NCBI GenBank assembly: GCA_964610045.1
Contig: CAZSUN010000057.1
Coordinates: forward strand, 1-23,830
DNA length: 23,830 nt
Direction: 5' to 3'
Source: JACCYX01 sp964610045
Lineage (GTDB): Bacteria > Chloroflexota > Chloroflexia > Thermomicrobiales > UBA6265
Shown: positions 7,843 to 17,526 of the stretch, one piece after another
How the letters are laid out: each line of letters starts with the position of its first letter
How positions within the stretch are numbered: position 1 is the stretch's first letter
Made by a program: the position numbers and the translations under genes
The notes under the pieces: generated by a model
The model's input: the letters and a program-made list of their open reading frames with translations, nothing else
The model's database searches: none
What the model was told of the DNA's origin: nothing

Positions 7843-8559
7843 ATGGCCGTTGGCACCAACGCAGATGGGTCGCGCACGGAAGCGGCCTATGACGCGATTC
7901 GCAACGCGATCATCACCTGGGAGTTGGCGCCCGGGCAGCACGTAACCGAGGGCATGCTCGCCGCGCGGACGGGCTTCGGCCGCGCTCCGGTCCGGGCGGC
8001 GCTCACTCGCCTCTCCCACGAGCACCTGGTGACCGCCATCCCGCGCAAGGGCTACGAGGTCGCCCCGATTACCTTCCGGTATGTGACCGACGTGTTTGGC
8101 GTGCGCGCCATCATCGAACCTGCGGCGGCGAAGATCGTCGCGACACGCGGGGATCTGGCGGTGGCCGACGAACTTGCCGCCATCAACGAGCGTTGCCGGT
8201 ATGAATCCGGTCCGTACGATGCCGCGTCGCTGCGGGGCGCGAACCGGGAGTTCCACGTCGCGCTCGCTCATGCCACCGGGAACGATCGGCTCGCAACCAT
8301 TACCAGCGCCGCCATCGACGACATGCAGCGCATCCTGTATTTGCCGCAGGTGGCGCGGGAGACGGACCGGGTGGCGTCGACCTGGGAGGAGCACGAACGA
8401 ATCGTCGACGCGATTCGCCATCGCGATCCGCACACCGCCGAGGAGGCGGCAAACGCCCACGTCGAGTTGAACAAGCTCATGCTGATCGAAGTCCTCATCC
8501 GCACCGCTGAGATTGGCTCGATCAACCTCTTCCAGGCGCCGGATCCCGGCCACGGGTAG
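7843..8559 (+). CDS. GntR family regulator, FCD (FadR-like) subfamily
   Basis: DNA-binding regulator of 238 residues. The winged helix-turn-helix covers about residues 12-75, including AYDAIRNAIITWELAPGQHV, the GFGRAPVRAALTRL recognition region and the IPRKGYEV wing. The FCD effector domain spans about 85-225 with REFHVALAHATGN and the EHERIVDAIRHRDP helix that usually holds metal- and ligand-binding Asp/His residues. The ATG at 7843 has GAAGGA 5 nt upstream. It is divergent from the peptide operon across 248 bp and is the obvious candidate to control it. The effector, perhaps a peptide breakdown product, is unknown. Confidence 0.9.
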   Translation: MAVGTNADGSRTEAAYDAIRNAIITWELAPGQHVTEGMLAARTGFGRAPVRAALTRLSHEHLVTAIPRKGYEVAPITFRYVTDVFGVRAIIEPAAAKIVATRGDLAVADELAAINERCRYESGPYDAASLRGANREFHVALAHATGNDRLATITSAAIDDMQRILYLPQVARETDRVASTWEEHERIVDAIRHRDPHTAEEAANAHVELNKLMLIEVLIRTAEIGSINLFQAPDPGHG

Positions 8560-8620
8560 CGCATCGCAGGATGCCGGACCGGGTCGCAGCGCGTGCCCAC
8601 CCATTGAGCGCGTCGTCGCA

Positions 8621-8647
8621 AGAAAAGGGTCGCCACGGGGGCGACCC
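8621..8647 (-). terminator. Rho-independent terminator-like hairpin for the EamA gene
   Basis: GGGTCGCC (8627-8634) and GGCGACCC (8640-8647) form an 8-bp perfect stem with a 5-nt loop. On the minus strand the stem is followed directly by TTTTCTT, the classic intrinsic terminator layout. It would end leftward transcription from the EamA gene about 380 bp upstream. The stem also resembles the repeat arms at 18765-18805, so it may be a repeat that doubles as a terminator. Confidence 0.5.
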
Positions 8648-8798
8648 CTACAAACGACACCCATTCCGTAGGGGCCGTCCACCCCTCCGAAGGAACGTAC
8701 ATGCCGAAGGAGCCCTGTCAGTGCACCCAAAAGGAGCGTCGTCCAATATGGCTGTCCCGGCAGACGGGACCGACGAGGGCGATGCAGGACGGATCAGC

Positions 8799-8828
8799 AC
8801 GTCGTAGGCGCCACGGCGCCTACGACGT
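8799..8828. repeat. Near-perfect 30-bp palindrome
   Basis: Arms of 14 bp (ACGTCGTAGGCGCC and its exact complement) are separated by only 2 nt, giving a 30-bp palindrome in the gene-free spacer. There is no T-run on either side. It could be a repetitive extragenic palindrome, a cruciform-prone site or a protein-binding site. Confidence 0.75.
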
Positions 8829-9025
8829 CGCCCCGCGAGAGGCGCCTGCAGAAATACAGAATTACAGGAAATGCAGAACGGGCCGGAATGACGCGGAATG
8901 TTTCCTGCGGAAATACGGTGGAGGCGGGGCAGTATCCGCGGAAAATTGCTCGACAGGGAGGGGGTTGGCTGGCACCACGTGCATGACAGAACGCCGGGGA
9001 GTGGCACATGTGCGCCAGTTGCCGG

Positions 9026-9958
9026 TCAGGCGCTCCGCGTCCAGCGGGCGAGACCGGCCGATGCGATGACCAGCACGCTTGCCAGGGCTGTTCCCAGGGT
9101 GATTGTTTCGCCGAGGAGGAGCCAGCACCAGATCAGGCTGAACACCGGTTGCGCCAATTGGACCTGTCCGACCCGCGCGACCCCACCCAATGCCAACCCT
9201 GCATACCACGGAAAGAACCCCAGGTACATGCTGAACACGGCGAGGTAGGCAAAACACCACCAGGCGTTGGCTGTTCCCTGTGGCACACCGTCCCGGGCGA
9301 GCATGGCGCCGACCACCACCAGCAGCACCGGGAACGAAAACGCCAGCGCCCAGCTGATCGCGCGCCAACCGCCGATCGTGCGAGCCAGCACCGCCCCTTC
9401 GGCGTACCCGAGCGCGGCGAGGATGACGGCGGCCAGCAGCCAGAGATCGCCCGTTTGCAGCGACCCGGCGCCCTGGGCGACTGCGAACACCAGGACCGAA
9501 ACGAGCCCGACGAAACACGAGACCCAGAACGCCGCTCCTGGCCGTTCGCCGGCACGGAGCACGGCCATCATCGCGGTCGCCGCCGGCAGGAGTCCGACCA
9601 CGACCACGCCGTGGGCGGCGGGTACGGTTTGCATCGCGATCGATGAGAGCAACCCGAAACCGAAGACGCAGCCAATCGACACCAGGGCAATGCCGCGCCA
9701 CATCGTGCGGGGTGGAACCCGCTCGCGCTGCCAGGCGAGAAGGGCGATCGCCAGCACGGACGCCACAAGGGCCCTGCCCATGCCCACGAATGCGCCGCCA
9801 AGTTCCGGCGCGGCGATCCGCGTGAATGGCAGCGTGAACGAAAACGCGAGTACGCCGCAGAGTCCGAGGAGGAGACCCATCGACTGGGTCGACAGTCCGA
9901 ACGGGTGCAGGCGGTCGTGCGAGTCGGTAGTCGCGGGGCGGTCGGTGATGGATGACAT
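9026..9958 (-). CDS. EamA/DMT family transporter
   Basis: Inner-membrane drug/metabolite transporter of 310 residues. The ATG at 9958 is preceded by AGGA with 5-nt spacing; the frame is open further upstream but that part has no membrane or family character. About ten hydrophobic helices form two EamA repeats: the first begins MGLLLGLCGVLAFSFTLPFTR, and the second carries LGYAEGAVLARTIGGWRAISWAL and ends with LLLGETITLGTALASVLVIA, a characteristic EamA ending. Such proteins usually export amino acids, metabolites or toxic compounds. It is divergent from the MerR regulator, which might control both. Substrate unknown. Confidence 0.88.
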   Translation of the reverse strand: MSSITDRPATTDSHDRLHPFGLSTQSMGLLLGLCGVLAFSFTLPFTRIAAPELGGAFVGMGRALVASVLAIALLAWQRERVPPRTMWRGIALVSIGCVFGFGLLSSIAMQTVPAAHGVVVVGLLPAATAMMAVLRAGERPGAAFWVSCFVGLVSVLVFAVAQGAGSLQTGDLWLLAAVILAALGYAEGAVLARTIGGWRAISWALAFSFPVLLVVVGAMLARDGVPQGTANAWWCFAYLAVFSMYLGFFPWYAGLALGGVARVGQVQLAQPVFSLIWCWLLLGETITLGTALASVLVIASAGLARWTRSA

Positions 9959-10075
9959 GAGTGTCCTGTCGTCACGGGCCTGATGGCGTAGCCAGCCGCA
10001 TTGTGGCACGTTCGGTGATGATCGGGATAATCGGCAGCAATCGGGGCGGCGGGAAATGCGTTTTCGGTGACTCCC

Positions 10076-10106
10076 TTGACCTTCCCCCATGGGCAAGCCC
10101 TATGGT
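10076..10106 (+). promoter_or_regulatory. MerR-type promoter and operator with 19-bp spacer
   Basis: TTGACC (10076-10081) and TATGGT (10101-10106) are separated by 19 bp, the over-long spacer that MerR activators correct by twisting DNA. The spacer holds a CTTnCCC-n3-GGGnAAG dyad (10081-10097 region), much like the TTGACCTTCCCC start of CueR/HmrR-type sites. It is 70 bp before the MerR start, so the regulator probably controls its own operon. This also rules out translation from the ATG at 10089, which lies inside the promoter. Confidence 0.65.
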
Positions 10107-10175
10107 GCAGGTGGCGAGACGAACAACCCCTCGCTGGCGACAGGCAGTTCCCGGAAGTCGGACGAGGCACGATCG

Positions 10176-11006
10176 ATGACACTGGAGGATCCACGGCTCA
10201 CGATCGGTCAGTTCGCGCGGCTCTCGATGCTGTCACCCAAGGCATTGCGGCTCTACGACTCCCAGGGGTTGCTCGTGCCGGCCGAAGTCGATCCCGATAC
10301 CGGGTACCGCAGGTACCGGGAAAGCCAGTTGCCCGACGCCCGCCTGATCGCCAGGCTGCGCATGATCGATATGCCGCTGGCGGACGTCGCTGTGGTCCTC
10401 GGTGCTACCGCTGAGCAACGGGGCGAAGCAGTGGTCCAGTGGTGGGACCGGATGGAGCGGCGACGTGCCGCGCAACGTGATTTGATGATCGCCCTGCTGA
10501 TCGGTATGGCAGGGCGTGAAAGGGACTTCACCATGTTTTCCGTCGAAGAACGAGACATTCCCGAGCAGGTCGTGCTGACCGAGCAACGGCATTTGACCGT
10601 GCAGGGGCTTCCAGCCTGGTTTGGCGACGTGTTACCCCGCCTGCATACGATCGCCGCTGGCAACGGCGGCGCTTCCGGCGCCGCGTTCATCATCTATCAC
10701 GGTGAGGTGAACGAGGAGAGCGACGGCCCGGTGGAAGTTTGCGTGCCCATCGTGCCGGAACGGGCCGCGACGATCAATGCGGCTACCCGGATCGAACCCG
10801 CGCATCGTGAGGCTTTCACCCGGATCACGAAAGCAATGGTCGAGTACCCGCAGATCCTGAACGCCTACGATGCGGTCGAGAGTTGGATCACCGAGCACGG
10901 GCGGACCATCATCGGATCACCGCGAGAGGTCTACTTCACGGACTTCATGAATGCCGCGCCTGATGATGAGGCATGCGATATCGCCTTCCCGGTTGCTGCC
11001 GAATGA
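10176..11006 (+). CDS. MerR family regulator with GyrI-like effector domain
   Basis: Transcription activator of 276 residues. The MerR helix-turn-helix and wing occupy about residues 8-50 (LTIGQFARLSMLSPKALRLY, then VDPDTGYRRY). A linker helix follows (about 75-110), and the C-terminal region (about 120-276) resembles the GyrI/BmrR drug-binding fold, ending in PREVYFTDF and ACDIAFPV as usual. The start at 10176 is chosen because a MerR promoter lies just upstream and the helix-turn-helix begins here; the ribosome-binding site (GGACGAGG) is 8 nt away and modest. The stop overlaps the next ATG by 4 nt. It likely senses a bulky hydrophobic or cationic compound and may also act on the divergent EamA exporter. 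Confidence 0.9.
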   Translation: MTLEDPRLTIGQFARLSMLSPKALRLYDSQGLLVPAEVDPDTGYRRYRESQLPDARLIARLRMIDMPLADVAVVLGATAEQRGEAVVQWWDRMERRRAAQRDLMIALLIGMAGRERDFTMFSVEERDIPEQVVLTEQRHLTVQGLPAWFGDVLPRLHTIAAGNGGASGAAFIIYHGEVNEESDGPVEVCVPIVPERAATINAATRIEPAHREAFTRITKAMVEYPQILNAYDAVESWITEHGRTIIGSPREVYFTDFMNAAPDDEACDIAFPVAAE

Positions 11007-11437
11007 GCGCAGAAGCAGCATTGTCACAACACGGCCGATGGGCAGAGCAGGTGGAAGCGTCATCCGGGGTCGACATCCGGCCAGTGCCGGCAGGGCGGCT
11101 GTCCATGACGCCGGGAGCGCCGATGCTGTACCCCTCCGCGCGCATGCTCCTCGATGCGATCATGGCGTTGGAGCCTGGCGAGACGATCACCGTGCGCGAG
11201 CTCCGCGACCGGCTCGCGCGGCAGTACGACACCCTCTATACCTGCCCGGTTACGACCACCCGTAACCTGCGCCTGGTTGCCGAAGCCGCCAACGAGGCAC
11301 GCGAGAACGGCGAGCCGCTCGACCAGGTCACGCCAGTCTGGCGCGCGCTTGAGAAGTCGAGTGGCGCCCTGCGCAACCTGTCGTTCGACCCCGGCTGGAT
11401 CGTCGCTGAACGGCAACGCGAGCGAACCGGCACCTGA
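11003..11437 (+). CDS. Small MGMT/Atl-like DNA-binding-fold protein (tentative)
   Basis: Protein of 144 residues starting in an ATGA overlap with the MerR stop, so it is translationally coupled and lacks its own ribosome-binding site. I recognise a pattern seen in small proteins annotated as MGMT family: a VPAGRL segment near 28-33, an ITVRELRDRLA helix near 62-72, TCPVTTTRNLRLVAEAA near 80-96, and a TPVWRALEKSSG block. The PCHR motif with the alkyl-acceptor cysteine of true O6-methylguanine methyltransferases is absent; C81 lies in a TCPVTT context instead. It may be a DNA-binding relative like alkyltransferase-like proteins, or something else with a winged-helix fold. Control by a drug-sensing MerR protein suggests a stress role. 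Existence of the gene is likely; function is uncertain. Confidence 0.7.
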   Translation: MSAEAALSQHGRWAEQVEASSGVDIRPVPAGRLSMTPGAPMLYPSARMLLDAIMALEPGETITVRELRDRLARQYDTLYTCPVTTTRNLRLVAEAANEARENGEPLDQVTPVWRALEKSSGALRNLSFDPGWIVAERQRERTGT

Positions 11438-11438
11438 C

Positions 11439-11494
11439 GCGGCGGCGGGGTGGCGCGACGAGATCCCGCCACTCACCCCCGTCGCGGCTTTCTT
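11439..11494 (+). terminator. Imperfect terminator after the MerR operon
   Basis: Immediately after the stop, an imperfect stem forms with GTGGCG and CGCCAC as the inner arm and further GC pairs across two bulges. It is followed by TTTCTT at 11489-11494. Fits a weak intrinsic terminator. Confidence 0.4.
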
Positions 11495-11591
11495 GCCTGA
11501 CTGCCTGGGCAGCGATCCACCGTCGTTCAGGCTCGGGAGAACCCTTTCGCGCGTGTCCTGAACACTATCCGAACCTTCCAGCGTGCCACGG

Positions 11592-11612
11592 CGGGAGTCT
11601 CCCCGACTCCCG
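11592..11612. other. Perfect GC hairpin upstream of a small ORF
   Basis: CGGGAGTC and GACTCCCG form an 8-bp perfect stem with a 5-nt loop (TCCCC). No T-run follows. It lies 32 nt before the ATG at 11645 and could be a leader structure or an extragenic palindrome. Confidence 0.55.
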
Positions 11613-11644
11613 GAGGGTTCGCTCGTATCTGAAAGGCGGTCGAA

Positions 11645-11896
11645 ATGAGCAACTTCCCCGAACCCGATCCCATCTTCATGGCAGTGCGCAGGATGTGGGA
11701 GGATGGGCCGATTGGATTGCTGCGCGGGACGATCGCGGAATGGCAGGCGTCGCGCGACGTGGTTGGTGACCAGCGGATGGAGTCACCACAGACCGGGGAG
11801 GCAACGCAATCCCGGCGGCGAATCTGGAGTCGCGGCCGGGCAATCGATGCAGGTGGGGTGTTGCCAGGTGTGGAATCACCGTCGGGGAAGTGGTGA
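11645..11896 (+). CDS. Doubtful small ORF, 83 residues
   Basis: I do not recognise this protein. The ATG has AAGGCGG 5 nt upstream, a good ribosome-binding site, and the first 35 residues (MSNFPEPDPIFMAVRRMWED and on) look protein-like and amphipathic. The remaining half is rich in Arg, Ser and Gly with no family character and reads like non-coding GC-rich DNA. It may be a real short protein, the remnant of a decayed gene, or chance. The overlapping frames on both strands are no better. Confidence 0.25.
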   Translation: MSNFPEPDPIFMAVRRMWEDGPIGLLRGTIAEWQASRDVVGDQRMESPQTGEATQSRRRIWSRGRAIDAGGVLPGVESPSGKW

Positions 11897-12548
11897 GGGA
11901 TTCCTTCCAGCCAACGCGGATTGCTGGAGGCCGGCTTCCCGAGCCGTCGCGCGTCCCGATTGGGAAAAGCGAGGTCGCGGTGCTCGCCGCTCGTCGCAAC
12001 ATGAGCGGCGAGCACCGCGTTCGCGTGGAGTTGCTTGCCGGCCTGACCTTCCGGCCGTACCCCGCCTGCTGCACGCCCAGGAGGCGGTGGTCGAAAGGAC
12101 CAAAGACGGTTCGCAACTCCCGGTACCTGTGAATGTCACCTCCTTCCAGCATGTGTTGACTGCGATTGCACCTGGGTGGCTCCCTTGCCGGGCATTGGGC
12201 TGGCCGGGAGAACCGGTGACGGTGAACCATCTATGTGGGCCGAGCCCACGCGTCCAGGGTCGATGGGTTGAACTTCCAGCTTTGTGCCGGACCGGGACTC
12301 CGCTCCCGGATTGGTCCCGGAGCATCCAAAATCGGTCGCATTCACCGGGACCACCGGCACTTGCCGGATCGGAACCGTTGTCGATTCCGATGACCACAGT
12401 GTGCGCTGAATGGGAGGCCGATCCATCGGTGGGATTGCGGAGATTTGGCGGGTACGGTGCGATCCGAAGCCGGCGCGTCACGTACGTATCCGCCAATTGG
12501 CATCTGCGGCCGGCTACGTAGTGCCCGCCTCGAATGGAGGCGACAAGG
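11897..12548. other. Gene-poor region with a large hairpin
   Basis: No convincing gene is visible in about 650 bp. Open frames on both strands are compositionally odd, rich in Trp, Arg, Pro and Ser, and lack start signals or recognisable motifs. The one clear structure is the perfect inverted repeat at 11976-12019. It could hold a decayed gene or an RNA gene, but I cannot support either. Confidence 0.5.
11976..12019. repeat. Perfect 17-bp inverted repeat with 10-nt loop
   Basis: Arms CGCGGTGCTCGCCGCTC and GAGCGGCGAGCACCGCG match at all 17 positions around a 10-nt loop. Such a stem would be very stable as RNA. On the minus strand a TTTT lies 7 nt beyond the stem (in the AAAAGC context at 11965-11970), so a leftward terminator role is possible, though the nearest leftward gene (the sigma factor) stops 530 bp away. 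Confidence 0.75.
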
Positions 12549-13427
12549 TCAAGGCTTCGGCACGATCGACAGGCTCGCGAGGCGGCCAGGATCGGCAACC
12601 AGCTCGATTGCCACGACCGAGTCCTGTTCGACGGTGAACAGGAACGCGACCCGCGGCTTGCCTCCGGTGATCCAGACGGCGCCGAACCGACCGTCGATGG
12701 TCGCGAGTTGCGCGGCCTGGGCACGTCCGTTGAACTGGTCCGCGACTTCACTCGCACCATGGAGTTCGGATGTGATCCAGCCATTCCGCGAGCCCATCCG
12801 GAGGACAGTTTGATCGGCGCGAAGGACCGCGTCCGGATGGAGCACCGCCACCAGGCTATGGAGGTCGCCGGCGGCAGAGGCGCGGAGGAATGCCTCGACC
12901 GCGAGGCGGTGGCGCTGCTGGTCGTAGGCGATGCCGTCTCTACGGGTCCGGACACGCTGCCGGGCCCGGCTCGCCATTTGGCGAGTCGCGGTTGGCGTGC
13001 GATCGACGATCGTTGCGATCTCGTCGAATGGCACATCGAACACATCGTGGAGCACGAGCGCAACCCGCTCCCCCGGCGTCAGGATATCGAGCACGACGGC
13101 GAGGGCTTCCGCAGCCGACTCCGCCCGCATCGACAGGTCCTCCGGTCCAGGCTCCAGGTCACTGTATTCGAGGAGCGCGATGTCGGCCGGTTCCTCGCGG
13201 CGAGTCGAACGCGAGCGCAGGTGGTCGAGACAAATCCGGCTCACCACCGTTGTCAGCCAACCGCCGGGATTCTCGATCTCCTCGTTGTTCGCGCGGTCGA
13301 ATCGGAGCCAGGTCTCCTGGACAGCGTCCTCCGCCTCGGCGCTCGATCCCAGCAGCCGGGTCGCGACCGTCACCAGATGCGCGCGATGTTCCTCGAAGCG
13401 TGTCGCGGGAGTTTGGAATTCCGGCAC
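12549..13427 (-). CDS. ECF sigma factor, SigJ/ECF41 type with SnoaL-like domain
   Basis: RNA polymerase sigma factor of 292 residues. Region 2 spans about 8-75 with DAVQETWLR at 34-42 and NPGGWLTTVVSRICLDHLRS at 53-72. Region 4 spans about 108-165 with LTPGERVALVLHDVF and DEIATIVDRTPTATRQMASRAR. The remaining 125 residues form an NTF2/SnoaL-like domain, the regulatory tail found in ECF41 and SigJ-like factors, which replaces a separate membrane anti-sigma factor. The start is a GTG with AGGA 9 nt upstream; an ATG just before it is followed at once by a stop. No anti-sigma gene is adjacent. It is divergent from the VOC gene, and ECF41 factors often regulate neighbouring enzyme genes, so the VOC-DUF1801-UvrA-like cluster is a candidate target. 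Confidence 0.92.
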   Translation of the reverse strand: MPEFQTPATRFEEHRAHLVTVATRLLGSSAEAEDAVQETWLRFDRANNEEIENPGGWLTTVVSRICLDHLRSRSTRREEPADIALLEYSDLEPGPEDLSMRAESAAEALAVVLDILTPGERVALVLHDVFDVPFDEIATIVDRTPTATRQMASRARQRVRTRRDGIAYDQQRHRLAVEAFLRASAAGDLHSLVAVLHPDAVLRADQTVLRMGSRNGWITSELHGASEVADQFNGRAQAAQLATIDGRFGAVWITGGKPRVAFLFTVEQDSVVAIELVADPGRLASLSIVPKP

Positions 13428-13534
13428 CGGTCACATTCCTGTCATGCGGTCCGTCAGGTGAGTGACGCCCGGGAGCGGGCGTCACCGACATCTTGCGTGC
13501 TAGGAGCGCCATGCGACAAGATCGGCCGGAGTAG

Positions 13535-13619
13535 TGTACGTACATTGTTGGTATCCTTGGCAGCGGCGTGGGACTGGATTGACACACGGTGTGTCCTCGC
13601 AATAGGCGAGGGACTGCCA
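13535..13619. promoter_or_regulatory. Stacked dyads in the divergent sigma/VOC region
   Basis: This stretch contains TGTACGTACA (13535-13544), then GACACAC-G-GTGTGTC (13581-13595, perfect 15-bp palindrome overlapping TTGACA at 13579-13584), then CTCGC-AATAG-GCGAG (13596-13610). An outer pair, TGGCAG (13558-13563) and CTGCCA (13614-13619), encloses the last two. No good -10 follows the TTGACA. These are likely operator or leader elements for the VOC gene at 13688. Confidence 0.45.
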
Positions 13620-13687
13620 GTTAGGACCACGACGCTTCCAGGACATACCGGGCAGGGCCAGCGCAGCCTGCACATCCAGGAGGAACC

Positions 13688-14044
13688 ATGAGCGACAACA
13701 CCAACCAGGGAATCAGGACCGTATTGCATCCGGTCTCGGACCTCGCCGCGGCGAAGGCGGTCTATACCGCCCTTCTCGGCGCGCCGCCACAAACGGACAG
13801 TCCCTACTATGTTGGGTATGAGGTTGCAGGTCAGCAGATCGGTCTCGTCCCGGGTGGTGGCCCGCAAGGGCTGACTTCTCCAGTCGCGTACTGGCATGTG
13901 CCGGATATCGCGTCGAAGCTGGTCGAGGTGACGGCAGCCGGAGGCGCTGTCAATGATCCCGCCAGTGATGTCGGTGGCGGCCGCCTGGTGGCGACCTTCA
14001 CCGACCCGGACGGGAATGTGCTTGGGCTGATCCAGGACACGTAG
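13688..14044 (+). CDS. VOC (glyoxalase/bleomycin-resistance fold) protein
   Basis: Small cytoplasmic protein of 118 residues with the vicinal-oxygen-chelate fold. The beta-alpha-beta-beta-beta pattern is visible: RTVLHPVSDLAAAKAVYTALLG, an inner strand QQIGLVP, then VAYWHVPDIASKLVEVTAAGG, and the closing TFTDPDGNVLGLIQ. The glutamate usual near the end of metal-dependent members is replaced (GLIQ), so a binding or antibiotic-sequestration role is as likely as an enzymatic one. The start has AGGAGG with 4-nt spacing, a strong site. First gene of the plus-strand cluster, divergent from the sigma factor. Confidence 0.88.
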   Translation: MSDNTNQGIRTVLHPVSDLAAAKAVYTALLGAPPQTDSPYYVGYEVAGQQIGLVPGGGPQGLTSPVAYWHVPDIASKLVEVTAAGGAVNDPASDVGGGRLVATFTDPDGNVLGLIQDT

Positions 14045-14145
14045 AACATCACGCTTGATCAGGGCTGGCAATCGGGTGCTGCCAGACTCGTACGATTCGT
14101 CGTTACCGGCACGCCTCAAGCAGCAGTCCCACGCAGGAGAAGGAT

Positions 14146-14604
14146 ATGAGTATCACCAAGGACTCGAAGGCTTCGGGCAGCTTCACCGACGCGGAACGTG
14201 AGGCAATGAAAGAACGCGCCCGGGAGGCGAAGGCGGAATCGCGCCGCGCGTCAAAGGCTGAGAAGGCGGCAGCGCTGGAAAACGACCTGCTGGCGAAGAT
14301 CGCGGAGATGCCTGAGTCCGATCGTGTCATGGCCGAACGCATTCATGCCATCGTCAAGCAGGTAGCGCCTGGACTCGCCCCCAAAACCTGGTATGGGATG
14401 CCAGCCTGGGCCAATGAGGATGGCAAGGTCGTCTGCTTCTTCCAGAGCGCGGACAAGTTCAAGGCGCGGTATGCGACCTTCGGATTCAATGACGACGCCC
14501 ACCTGGACGATGGCAGCATGTGGCCGACCTCCTTCGCACTGACGAAGGTTGGACCTGCGGAGGAACAGCGTATCGTCGACCTGGTCACGAAGGCCGTTGG
14601 CTGA
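14146..14604 (+). CDS. DUF1801 family protein
   Basis: Protein of 152 residues related to DUF1801 (YdhG/frataxin-like fold) proteins. The N-terminal 45 residues are highly charged and helical (FTDAEREAMKERAREAKAES and on), probably a coiled or disordered lead. The domain follows with LLAKIAEMPESDRVMAERIH, APGLAPKTWYGMPAW, VVCFFQSADKFKARYATFGF and the LDDGSMWPTSFAL block, a pattern I recognise from many soil bacteria. The molecular function is unknown; iron-chaperone activity has been proposed for some relatives. AGGAGAAGGA precedes the ATG. It is 101 bp after the VOC gene and 22 bp before the UvrA-like gene. Confidence 0.85.
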   Translation: MSITKDSKASGSFTDAEREAMKERAREAKAESRRASKAEKAAALENDLLAKIAEMPESDRVMAERIHAIVKQVAPGLAPKTWYGMPAWANEDGKVVCFFQSADKFKARYATFGFNDDAHLDDGSMWPTSFALTKVGPAEEQRIVDLVTKAVG

Positions 14605-14626
14605 TCTCCGTACCTGAAGGATGCGC

Positions 14627-17020
<2,394 letters not shown>

Positions 17021-17042
17021 GCTTTACACGGCCATTGCCTCG

Positions 17043-17468
17043 CTACCCCAGCGACCACTTCGGTCCGGAACCAACGGAATACTCGGTGAAGTCCGGCAGG
17101 TTTGCGAGATCCTGCTCCGGGCCGCCCGGGTTGTAGATCGCCAGCAGCCGCAACGGCGTCCAGCCGGTGTTGATCGTGGAGTGGTAGACGGCAGCGGGAA
17201 TGTAGATGGTGTCTCCCGGCCGCACCGGGAAAGGTTCCTCATCATCAACCATTTGCACTCCCTCGCCGGAGAGGACGTAAAGAATCTCTTCGGAAACGGG
17301 GTGGTTGTGGCGATCGTGACCCATGCCAGGAAGCAACGCTACCTCGCCAAACGTGAAGACCGCACCATCGTTCTGGCCTGGGCTCACCAACCACTTGATG
17401 GCGCCCCAGGGAAATGTCTGGACGGGGAGCGTCTGTGGATCGATCGGGTTCTTCGGAATAACGACCAT
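17043..17468 (-). CDS. Cupin domain protein
   Basis: Single-domain cupin of 141 residues. Motif 1 is complete with metal ligands H54, H56 and E60 (RHNHPVSEEILYVLSG), and motif 2 supplies H96 (PGDTIYIPAAVYHSTIN), so a metal ion is probably bound. The ATG at 17468 has AGGAGG at 5-nt spacing; the longer open frame upstream is not used. It is the last gene of the minus-strand operon, 58 bp after the UPF0261 gene. It could be a small dioxygenase, isomerase or sugar/acid-binding protein acting in the same pathway. Reaction unknown. It converges on the UvrA-like gene with 22 bp between stops. Confidence 0.88.
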   Translation of the reverse strand: MVVIPKNPIDPQTLPVQTFPWGAIKWLVSPGQNDGAVFTFGEVALLPGMGHDRHNHPVSEEILYVLSGEGVQMVDDEEPFPVRPGDTIYIPAAVYHSTINTGWTPLRLLAIYNPGGPEQDLANLPDFTEYSVGSGPKWSLG

Positions 17469-17526
17469 TGGTGCCTCCTGTGGATTTCGGTAATACCGTT
17501 CTCGCGGAATCGAGCGGAGTGTGGGG

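Larger units (their letters stand above)
8560..9025. other. Gene-free region between convergent GntR and EamA genes
   Basis: These 466 bp hold no convincing gene in either direction; the open frames are short, lack ribosome-binding sites and have no protein character. The stretch contains a terminator-like hairpin (8621-8647), a CCGTAGGGGC element (8666-8675) and a perfect long palindrome (8799-8828). It looks like a repeat-bearing spacer between convergent transcription units. Confidence 0.6.

Noticed and set aside
7543..8730. A 395-codon minus-strand frame opposite the GntR regulator
   Set aside because: The plus strand has a ribosome-binding site and a full GntR/FCD protein; this frame is its mirror.
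11703..12521. A 272-codon plus-strand frame in the gene-poor region
   Set aside because: The product is rich in Trp, Arg, Pro and Cys with no motif and no ribosome-binding site, as expected of non-coding GC-rich DNA.
12534..13691. A 385-codon plus-strand frame opposite the sigma factor
   Set aside because: The minus strand encodes a complete sigma factor; this frame has no domain and runs into the VOC start.
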